Shown here one piece after another: positions 24,716 through 31,517 of a stretch of 36,274 nucleotides of DNA (the first letter of the stretch is position 1; every line of letters starts with the position of its first letter). The DNA comes from Roseovarius sp. (GTDB lineage: Bacteria; Pseudomonadota; Alphaproteobacteria; Rhodobacterales; Rhodobacteraceae): contig JAPOTF010000010.1 in the NCBI GenBank assembly GCA_026709325.1, positions 1 to 36,274 on the forward strand. The letters run 5' to 3'. The position numbers and the translations under genes are program-made. The notes beneath the pieces were generated by a model. The model was not told the origin of the DNA. It saw nothing but the letters and a program-made list of their open reading frames with translations, and did not search any database.

Positions 24716-25957
24716 TCATGCGGCCTGCACCGATGACAGCTCCCTTTCCCTCACTGGCAGATGCGCAATGGCGGAAACCGCTCCGACTCCGACTCCCACC
24801 CACCATACAAGGGTATAATCCCCATAGATGTCGTACATTCTGCCGCCGAGCCATACGCCCAGAAAACCGCCAAGCTGGTGGCTGAAAAACACAATCCCAT
24901 AAAGCGTCCCCATATACCTCAATCCGTAAATATACGCTATTAGCCCGCTTGTAAGCGGTACAGTGGCCAACCAGAGAGTTCCCATTGCAATCGAGAACAG
25001 CAGCACGGACACAGGCGTGATTGGCAACATTATAAATGCCGCCGCAATTACGGTGCGCGCGGTGTAAATGCCCGCCAGAAGGTATTTTTTTGTAAATCGG
25101 TGACCCAGCCATCCCGCGGCAAGCGTCCCCGCCACATTCGTCACGCCAATGAGGGCGATCGATACCGCGCCAAGCGCCGAAGTGGTGGTGATCCCCATTG
25201 AATGCAGCATTCCGCCTGACGCGATTGGGCCACACATCTCGGTAACGAATGCGGGAAAATGCGCCGTGATAAACGCAAGTTGATACCCGCAACTGAAAAA
25301 TCCCAGAAAAATCAGAGCGTAGCTTGGATCCCTCAGCGCCCTTGAAAGAATTCGACCCATGCTGACTTCCAGTTCGGCCTTGCCGGCGGGTTCGGGCGCA
25401 TTCATCATGGGCAGGAGAGAAAGAGTGGCAAGGATGGCGGCGGCAAACACGACAAACACCATTTGCCAGCTCATAACGGAAAGCAGTATTTCGGCTGTTG
25501 GCGGGCCAAATATCTGACCGGCGGATCCCGCCGCAGTGGCCATTGCCAGACTCATGGAACGGTTTTCGTCGCTGCTTGCCCTTCCCACAACGGCGAGGAT
25601 AACGCCAAAACCGGTACCGGCAATTCCGAAGCCAACAAATATTTCAAAAAACTGATGCGCTTCCGGCATTACGGAAAACGAGGAAAGCACAAGTCCCGCG
25701 GCATAGGTCAGAGCGCCAAGAACTATGGCTTTTCTGTCTCCAATCCGTTCGGCGATGGCGCTGAATATTGGCTGCCCAATGCCCCAGGCAAGATTTTGAA
25801 TGGCGATTGCAAGCGAGAATTCCGTCCGAAGCCATCCAAAATCTTCGGCAATTGGTATCTGAAAAACACCAAAAGAGGCTCTTACGGCAAATGAAACCAA
25901 AACAATCACGCTTCCGGCCATGAGAACCGGGGTAAACAGACTTGCAGACTTGTTCAT
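24716..25957 (-). CDS. MFS transporter (monocarboxylate / oxalate-formate antiporter-like)
   Basis: Major facilitator carrier of 413 residues and 12 predicted helices. FGVFQIPIAEDFGWLRTEFS in the first loop is the signature of the OFA/MCT-like subgroup, and GDRKAIVLG is the loop 2-3 motif. A charged loop near 190-215 separates the halves, and YIYGLRYMGTLYGIVFFSHQ lies in the second half. These carriers move small carboxylates. It converges with the hydrolase gene. A frameshifted reading frame lies 30 bases upstream on the same strand. Confidence 0.88.
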   Translation of the reverse strand: MNKSASLFTPVLMAGSVIVLVSFAVRASFGVFQIPIAEDFGWLRTEFSLAIAIQNLAWGIGQPIFSAIAERIGDRKAIVLGALTYAAGLVLSSFSVMPEAHQFFEIFVGFGIAGTGFGVILAVVGRASSDENRSMSLAMATAAGSAGQIFGPPTAEILLSVMSWQMVFVVFAAAILATLSLLPMMNAPEPAGKAELEVSMGRILSRALRDPSYALIFLGFFSCGYQLAFITAHFPAFVTEMCGPIASGGMLHSMGITTTSALGAVSIALIGVTNVAGTLAAGWLGHRFTKKYLLAGIYTARTVIAAAFIMLPITPVSVLLFSIAMGTLWLATVPLTSGLIAYIYGLRYMGTLYGIVFFSHQLGGFLGVWLGGRMYDIYGDYTLVWWVGVGVGAVSAIAHLPVRERELSSVQAA

Positions 25958-25987
25958 GTTTTTATCCTGTGACTCCGTTCGCTTAAA

Positions 25988-26385
25988 TCAATCTTCCTCG
26001 TTTATCAAACCCGCATTTTGAAATCGCATATGCCAACAATCCCCGCAAGGCAATGGCGCCACGCGCATTCGCGTTGCGCTTTTGTCCAGTCGCCTCTTAA
26101 CCAGGCCGCCGGTGTTGATGTCATGAAAATGGGTCGCATGACGCAGGCCGAATTTCGGCATTCCCGGGGGCAAAACAACGGGTATGCGATAATTTTCCGG
26201 CGGAAGCGCCAGTGCGAGCGACCATGGAATGTCGCAATTGGCCCCGCTCCATGCTTGACCCGTCAGGTTCCCGAAAACCGCAATGTCGGCATTACCCTGA
26301 ATGTTCTCTGCCGCGATTTTGGAAAGCGGCTTTACACGCTTCCGCCTGATTGGAATTCCCCGGGGACATCCATGGCTGCAATCAC
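25988..26385 (-). pseudogene. Unidentified frameshifted reading frame upstream of the MFS gene
   Basis: The gap 25958-26572 has no ordinary gene. On the minus strand a frame from 26332 to TGA 25988 reads KPLSKIAAENIQGNADIAVF, NLTGQAWSGANCDIPWSLAL and so on for 114 residues but has no start until a TTG well inside. A second frame from GTG 26385 reads VIAAMDVPGEFQSGGSV and stops at TAA 26334-26332, exactly where the first takes over. A one-base change would join them into about 130 residues. The protein looks natural in composition, but I do not recognise it. A competing plus-strand frame (26018-26428) looks like antisense noise. Confidence 0.35.
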
Positions 26386-26572
26386 GCGATCTCCATTTGA
26401 TTCGAAAACACTCCCCTTTTTTTCATGACGATGGCTCTCATTTACGTTTGCATTCCCTAATAAATGCCGCGAACGCCCCAAAATTCACATGCAATCACCT
26501 CAAATTGACATCTTGAAAATGTCAAGTTACCCATCTGCCGGCATTCCCTTTCCGAGATACGGGTTTATTTGC

Positions 26573-27658
26573 ATGGCGATGGAACCATTGGCTGAAAAAT
26601 ACAATCGCCTAATTCAGGATGGCGACCTGAACCGCGACCCCGCGCAGATCGAGGTTCTCGAAAAATTCGAGCATATCCGCAACGGGATTGCAAACCTTCC
26701 AAAAAGGGGCTGGTTTCGCAAATCTCCCGAACCGCCAAGAGGTCTTTATCTTTGGGGCGGTGTGGGACGCGGCAAATCAATGCTTATGGATATTTTTGCG
26801 GATTCCATCGAGGTTCCGTGTCGGCGGGTTCATTTTCATGCGTTTATGCAGGAGATACATTCCGGAATGCACCAGGCCAGAGCGGACGGAATTCGTGACG
26901 CGCTTGCTCCTGTCGCGAAATCCGTGTCCGATTCGGCACGCATACTGGCACTGGACGAAATGCAGATCACCGACATTGCCGATGCAATGATTGTCGGGCG
27001 ACTGTTTGAAGCCCTTGTGAATGCCGGCGCCGTCATTGTGACAACTTCAAACCGGATACCTTCCGATCTCTACAAGAACGGCCTTAACCGCCAGCTTTTT
27101 TTGCCTTTTATAGACCTTCTGACGCAACGGATGGATATTCACGAACTTAAAGGCCCCACGGATTATCGCCAGACCAAACTGGCCGGAAGCCCCAGCTACT
27201 TCACGCCATGCAGCGATGAAACCCGCGCAACAATCGAATCAGCATGGAAGGGTCTTACAGGCGGACATGGCGGTTCGCTCAATCTGGTTGTAAACAAGAG
27301 AGACGTGACAATACCCGCATTTCACAACGGAGTTGCCCGGGCATCGTTTCACGATCTTTGCGGACTGCCTCTTGGGCCGGCCGACTATCTTGCTCTTGCC
27401 GAGGCCATTCGCGTATTGATACTTGAGGACATTCCCCAGATGGGCAGGTCAAATTTCAATGAGGCGAAAAGGTTTGTCACATTGATTGACACGCTTTATG
27501 AAGCTCGAACGCATCTGATATGCTCCGCCGCTTCCGTTCCGGAATTTCTCTATCTTGAAGGCGAGGGCGCCTTTGAATTTGAGCGGACCGCAAGCCGGCT
27601 CAATGAAATGCAGTCGGATGAATGGAAGACCGGACAGGTTCATGAAATGGGAGGATAA
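26573..27658 (+). CDS. zapE: Cell division ATPase ZapE (AFG1-like)
   Basis: AAA+-type ATPase of 361 residues from ATG 26573 (ATG 26579 also possible; the preceding 28 residues look non-coding). Walker A GGVGRGKS (62-69), Walker B LALDE (125-129), and the sensor/arginine region TTSNR (157-161) are intact. PRGLYLWGGVGRGKSMLMD and RVHFHAFMQEIH are typical AFG1 blocks. ZapE joins the constricting Z-ring in E. coli; the mitochondrial homologue helps protein turnover. It stands alone on the plus strand and converges with the amidotransferase gene 26 bases on. Confidence 0.92.
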   Translation: MAMEPLAEKYNRLIQDGDLNRDPAQIEVLEKFEHIRNGIANLPKRGWFRKSPEPPRGLYLWGGVGRGKSMLMDIFADSIEVPCRRVHFHAFMQEIHSGMHQARADGIRDALAPVAKSVSDSARILALDEMQITDIADAMIVGRLFEALVNAGAVIVTTSNRIPSDLYKNGLNRQLFLPFIDLLTQRMDIHELKGPTDYRQTKLAGSPSYFTPCSDETRATIESAWKGLTGGHGGSLNLVVNKRDVTIPAFHNGVARASFHDLCGLPLGPADYLALAEAIRVLILEDIPQMGRSNFNEAKRFVTLIDTLYEARTHLICSAASVPEFLYLEGEGAFEFERTASRLNEMQSDEWKTGQVHEMGG

Positions 27659-27684
27659 TTCCCGCGGGCCCGGGCATCAACCAT

Positions 27685-28407
27685 TCAGGTTCGCGCCACC
27701 GCCTGAAGCCAGTTGATGTATATTCTTTCAGCTCTTTCATTGAACGATTTCATGCGAATTGCGCATGCCTCGTCAAGATCCCTGACGGCCTCCGGGCCAA
27801 GTTCCCGATCAAGCGCGCCCGCATATTCCGGAATGCCGTTCCAGTTTTGCACCGTGTCCGCCTCTATTTCGACATGGAACTGCATCGAGTAGGCTCGCGT
27901 TCCCCACTTCAGCGCCTGCACGGCGCATTTGCCCGAATATGCAAGTATCCGGGATCCTTCAGGCACGGTTTTGATTTCAGCCGAGTGCCATTGCAGGCAA
28001 TCGAAGGATTCCGGAAGCCCGTCAAAGAGAACCCCGCTGGAACCCGCTTCGGTCAGGTGGACATCCATCACGCCTATTTCCGGGTGGTCGGAGGGACCGA
28101 CCGTGCCTCCAAGAGCCTCCGCCAGAAGCTGATGCCCCAGACAGAGACCAAGGTAGGGCATGCCCCTGTTTAACACGGCCTCCCTTATGAACTCCTTTTC
28201 ATCCCCGAGCCAGGGATGCATATCCTCCTGCCACGTGTCCATGGGTCCGCCCAAAACCCAAAGCGCGTCGTATCCGTCGGCATTGGCGGGGAGTTTTTCG
28301 CCTTCATCAAGCTCAATTGCATCCCATGCATGTCCGTCTTCTCTCAGGAAGTCTCGAAAAACGCCGGGATGCTCGACGCGCTCGTGCTGCAAAACCAGAA
28401 TATGCAT
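27685..28407 (-). CDS. Class I glutamine amidotransferase (GMP synthase-like domain protein)
   Basis: Stand-alone GATase-1 domain of 240 residues. The triad is C89 (GLCLGHQLLAEALGG), H178 and E180 (MQFHVEIE). LWVLGGPMDTW (49-59) is the oxyanion region. ATG 28407 is favoured by a purine-rich GGGGGAA site about 7 bases upstream; a longer reading to 28491 has no such site. Such proteins, often labelled GMP synthase-like, hydrolyse glutamine or gamma-glutamyl compounds such as gamma-glutamyl amines. True GMP synthase needs an ATP-pyrophosphatase domain, absent here. Confidence 0.88.
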   Translation of the reverse strand: MHILVLQHERVEHPGVFRDFLREDGHAWDAIELDEGEKLPANADGYDALWVLGGPMDTWQEDMHPWLGDEKEFIREAVLNRGMPYLGLCLGHQLLAEALGGTVGPSDHPEIGVMDVHLTEAGSSGVLFDGLPESFDCLQWHSAEIKTVPEGSRILAYSGKCAVQALKWGTRAYSMQFHVEIEADTVQNWNGIPEYAGALDRELGPEAVRDLDEACAIRMKSFNERAERIYINWLQAVART

Positions 28408-28493
28408 TGAATTCCCCCTTTGCCCTATTCGATAAATATTATGATTTTCCGTTGCGGTTTTCCAGAAAAACATGCGGATATTAAATCTCACAT

Positions 28494-28736
28494 ATGATCA
28501 CGGGCGCTATTGCGTCTTCCAAAGAGTCAAACGCCTCCTTCCACGGCATTTCCGCATCCGGGATGGGAAATCCCAAAAGGCCCGCCATTTTCGGGCAGTG
28601 CTGCATTCCTCCATTAAATCCTTCCAGTTGGGCATTGGACAAGCTACTCTCAAAGGCGCCAAACAAACGGCTGAATGCAAATATAAATCCCGAAAATGAA
28701 TTTGCGGCACTCGACAAAAGGGGTTGGACGCGGTGA
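28494..28736 (+). CDS. Possible small ORF (80 aa) overlapping the methyltransferase start
   Basis: The gap 28408-28732 holds this frame from ATG 28494 to TGA 28734-28736, whose stop overlaps the methyltransferase GTG start as GTGA, a common sign of coupled translation. There is no clear ribosome-binding site before 28494 and no recognisable domain. A minus-strand frame over the same bases (from 28867 to 28481) also looks protein-like. Neither is proven. Confidence 0.25.
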   Translation: MITGAIASSKESNASFHGISASGMGNPKRPAIFGQCCIPPLNPSSWALDKLLSKAPNKRLNANINPENEFAALDKRGWTR

Positions 28737-29590
28737 ACATGTCCCTGGATCAGTTCTATACTCGCCCGGAGTTTTCCGAGGAGTACGTCGGTCAAGTTCT
28801 TGAACGGTGGCGTGACCCCGATGTGCTGTTTGTCGAACCGTCCGCCGGTACCGGAGCTTTCGCGCACCCGCTGCTTGGTGCGGGAAGAAAAGTGTTCGCA
28901 ATCGACATGGACCCAAGGACATCGGACATCGTCCGATCCGATTTTCTGCTATTTGACCTGAGTCCATACAAGGACAATCATTCCGCAATTGTCGTTGTGG
29001 GAAATCCTCCATTCGGCAAAAACGCGTGCACGGCGGTTCGATTCTTCAACCATGCCGCCCGTCATGCCGACGAAATCGCCTTCATCGTTCCCCGCACCTT
29101 TCGCAAGTTGAGCCTTCAAAAGCGCCTTGACAAAATGTTTCATCTGTCGCATGACGAAGATGTTGGAAATCAGGCGTTCATTCGGTTTGGGAATTCTCAC
29201 GATGTTCCCTGCGCCTGGCAGATATGGACCAAACGCAAAATTTCAAGACCTGTTCCAATCCCTCCGTCTGTGGATCACCTTATAATATACACCACGCCTG
29301 CAAACGCATGTTTCGCCATGCGTCGCGTCGGCTTCTATACAGGGCGAATCATCACGGAAAACTTCACGTCGCTTTCGAAATCGACGCATTATTTTATTCG
29401 GGAACTGGCCGACGGGGTTGTCGATGCCCTGCGCACTGTCGACTGGACTGCTATTGCCGCGCAAACTGCCGGTTCCAGGTCGCTTTCAAAGGCTGAAATC
29501 GCCTTCAAGCTAAACGAAGCATATTACTCCCGATCAATTCGCCAATCGGAAGACCGGCAATCTGTTCCACCAGATGACAAAGGCACTTGA
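28733..29590 (+). CDS. Orphan N6-adenine-type DNA methyltransferase
   Basis: SAM-dependent methyltransferase of 285 residues. Motif I FVEPSAGTGAF (33-43) binds SAM, and the catalytic motif IV NPPF (91-94) is the N6-adenine/N4-cytosine class. DQFYTRPEF at the start and FFNHAA, IVPRTFRK and DVPCAWQIW further on match a family of stand-alone methylases seen in phages and many bacteria. No restriction endonuclease gene is nearby, so it is an orphan enzyme. GTG 28733 has AGGGG 9 bases upstream; ATG 28739 is the alternative. Target sequence unknown. Confidence 0.82.
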   Translation: MNMSLDQFYTRPEFSEEYVGQVLERWRDPDVLFVEPSAGTGAFAHPLLGAGRKVFAIDMDPRTSDIVRSDFLLFDLSPYKDNHSAIVVVGNPPFGKNACTAVRFFNHAARHADEIAFIVPRTFRKLSLQKRLDKMFHLSHDEDVGNQAFIRFGNSHDVPCAWQIWTKRKISRPVPIPPSVDHLIIYTTPANACFAMRRVGFYTGRIITENFTSLSKSTHYFIRELADGVVDALRTVDWTAIAAQTAGSRSLSKAEIAFKLNEAYYSRSIRQSEDRQSVPPDDKGT

Positions 29591-29790
29591 AATGCCATTG
29601 ACCACCAGTTGCCCGGAACTTGCCACCACCTTGAAAACGGCAATTATGCCAACGTCATTTCATGCTGCAACATCCATGAAATTTGAAACGCCGGAGCATG
29701 CCGGACCATGTAAAAAACCGGTGATGTACAGTTCAAGCATTCGGAAAATCCTTGACAAGCCCGCTTTCCACCGCACCGACAATCCGGGCT

Positions 29791-29819
29791 TTGCCAGTCA
29801 TGATTTTGCATTATATAAT
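29791..29819 (+). promoter_or_regulatory. Strong sigma70-like promoter of the sox operon
   Basis: TTGCCA (29791-29796) and TATAAT (29814-29819) are separated by exactly 17 bases, one mismatch from consensus overall. They lie 144 bases before soxB, in an AT-rich leader. Confidence 0.7.
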
Positions 29820-29962
29820 CTCCGATATAAAATTTGGGGAATTATATCTTTTATTTCGGTCGCCAATATGTCTTTTTTGGCAATGTATTTGACCTTTTTG
29901 AACAGTCTTTCCGAATACCGCTGCGGCTATTGTGCCAGAGCATTCAAAGAAGAGGCGATTAA
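29820..29962 (+). promoter_or_regulatory. AT-rich leader of soxB with inverted repeats
   Basis: The 372-base gap 29591-29962 has no convincing gene. Downstream of the promoter, GATATAA (29824-29830) pairs with TTATATC (29842-29848) around an 11-base loop, followed by CTTTTATTT. A second imperfect stem uses GCCAA and TTGGC near 29861-29882. These could be an operator or an attenuator. No known riboswitch, including the glycine type, is recognised. Confidence 0.4.
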
Positions 29963-31213
29963 ATGCAATATTCCGTATTCCGGCTTCTGAAAGAAGGCCT
30001 TACCGGCAACCGGGGCTGGAAACCCGTTTGGCGCGAACCCGATCCCAGGCCCGAATATGATATAATCATCATCGGCGGTGGCGGACATGGGCTGTCAACG
30101 GCCTATTATCTGTCAAAGGTGTTCGGCAGGCGCAACGTCGCGGTTCTGGAGAAAGGCTGGCTGGGATCGGGAAACATTGGTCGAAACACAACCATTATAC
30201 GTTCAAACTACCTGCTTGAGGGCAATCAGCCCTTCTATGAATTCAGTCTGAAGCTTTGGGAAAATCTGGAGCGGGACACCAACTACAATTCAATGGTTTC
30301 CCAGCGCTCCATATTGAATCTCTATCACACCGATGGGCAACGTGACGCATATGTCAGACGCGGCAATGCGATGTTTCTGTCAGGTGCCGATGCGGAACTT
30401 GCCGATGCGGCGCAACTTAGAAAAGAGCTGCCCTATCTGGATTTTGACGACGCCCGCTTTCCAATACTGGGAGGTCTTTATCAGAAACGCGGGGGAACCG
30501 CGCGTCATGATGCCGTTGCATGGGGCTATGCCAGAGGTGCGGATTCGCGAGGAGTCGACATCATCCAGAACTGCGAAGTTACCGGAATAGACATTAAAAA
30601 CGGCAAGTGCATTGGAGTTCAAACCACCAGGGGGGCAATACGCGCAAGCAAGGTCGCAATGTGCGTGGCCGGTTCATCGGGTCGGGTGGCCGCGCTTGCC
30701 GGCATGCGGCTGCCAATCGAGTCGCATGTATTGCAGGCCTTCGTGTCCGAAGGTCTCAAACCCGTCCTGCCGGGAGTGGTCACATTTGGCATGGGCCATT
30801 TCTACATCAGCCAATCCGACAAGGGCGGACTGGTGTTCGGAGGAGATCTCGATGGATACAACACCTATGCCCAGAGAGGAAATCTTCCCGTTGTCGAAGA
30901 CGTGGTTGAAGGCGGCATGGCAATAATGCCATTTATCGGGCGGGCGCGTCTTTTGCGGTCCTGGGGCGGTGTTATGGACATGTCCATGGATGGCTCCCCG
31001 TTTATCGACAAGACCCATATTGACGGACTCTATTTCAACGGCGGATGGTGCTATGGCGGATTTAAGGCAACCCCCGCCAGCGGCTATTGCTATGCGCATC
31101 TTCTCGCAAAAGACGAACCTCACCCGGTCGCCACGCAGCTGCGGCTGGACCGGTTCCAAACTGGCAATATCATTGATGAAAAAGGCGCTGGGAATCAGCC
31201 CAACCTGCATTGA
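29963..31213 (+). CDS. soxB: Sarcosine oxidase subunit beta
   Basis: Substrate-oxidising flavoprotein of the heterotetrameric sarcosine oxidase, 416 residues. The FAD dinucleotide fold is IIIIGGGGHGLSTAYYL (34-50). GTARHDAVAWG (179-189) contains H182, equivalent to the histidine that carries covalent FMN in characterised enzymes. FNGGWCYGGFKATPASG near the C-terminus is the flavin-site segment. It oxidises sarcosine or a related N-methyl amino acid, passing the imine to SoxA. AGAGG lies about 8 bases upstream. First gene of soxBDAG. Confidence 0.95.
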   Translation: MQYSVFRLLKEGLTGNRGWKPVWREPDPRPEYDIIIIGGGGHGLSTAYYLSKVFGRRNVAVLEKGWLGSGNIGRNTTIIRSNYLLEGNQPFYEFSLKLWENLERDTNYNSMVSQRSILNLYHTDGQRDAYVRRGNAMFLSGADAELADAAQLRKELPYLDFDDARFPILGGLYQKRGGTARHDAVAWGYARGADSRGVDIIQNCEVTGIDIKNGKCIGVQTTRGAIRASKVAMCVAGSSGRVAALAGMRLPIESHVLQAFVSEGLKPVLPGVVTFGMGHFYISQSDKGGLVFGGDLDGYNTYAQRGNLPVVEDVVEGGMAIMPFIGRARLLRSWGGVMDMSMDGSPFIDKTHIDGLYFNGGWCYGGFKATPASGYCYAHLLAKDEPHPVATQLRLDRFQTGNIIDEKGAGNQPNLH

Positions 31214-31226
31214 CCGAGGTGTTCAC

Positions 31227-31517
31227 ATGATAATCAATCATCCTCTGCTTGGCCCCCGCGACGCCTCCGAATTCGCATACCTTGGCGATGTCGGCATTAT
31301 TGATCGTCCCACCGATTGGCAGGCGGACGATTCCATAAAGAACTTTGTTGAATACGGATATCTTAGAGACAATCCCGCGGGTGATCACAAGGAACTTTGG
31401 TATCACGAGCAAGGTGACCGATCCTGGCTGGTTGTCACTCGCAACACGCTTACCCACGAGATCAGCTCCGTGGAGATGGCGCGGGATGTCGCGCGATCAA
31501 GAGGACGCGGCAAATGA
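31227..31517 (+). CDS. soxD: Sarcosine oxidase subunit delta, lacking the zinc cysteines
   Basis: Small subunit of 96 residues. ATG 31227 has GAGG 7 bases upstream. The fold is clear (GPRDASEFAYLGD, NPAGDHKELWYHEQGDRSWLVVTRNT, HEI). In the structurally known enzyme a zinc is held by two N-terminal cysteines (CPxCG), a histidine and a third cysteine (HxxGCRxW). Here these read HPLLG and HEQGDRSW: all three cysteines are replaced and only the histidine remains. The subunit therefore probably does not bind zinc in the usual way. It overlaps soxA by 4 bases. Confidence 0.9.
   Translation: MIINHPLLGPRDASEFAYLGDVGIIDRPTDWQADDSIKNFVEYGYLRDNPAGDHKELWYHEQGDRSWLVVTRNTLTHEISSVEMARDVARSRGRGK

Noticed and set aside
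26018-26428. 136-aa plus-strand gene in the gap before zapE
   Set aside because: Composition rich in R, P, C and H with no domain; it reads like the antisense of the more natural minus-strand frame.
29820-29962. Glycine riboswitch before the sox operon
   Set aside because: The expected conserved aptamer cores are not visible; only short inverted repeats are present.
29574-29990. 138-aa plus-strand gene between the methyltransferase and soxB
   Set aside because: It contains the sox promoter and leader, overlaps both neighbours, has no ribosome-binding site and no domain.
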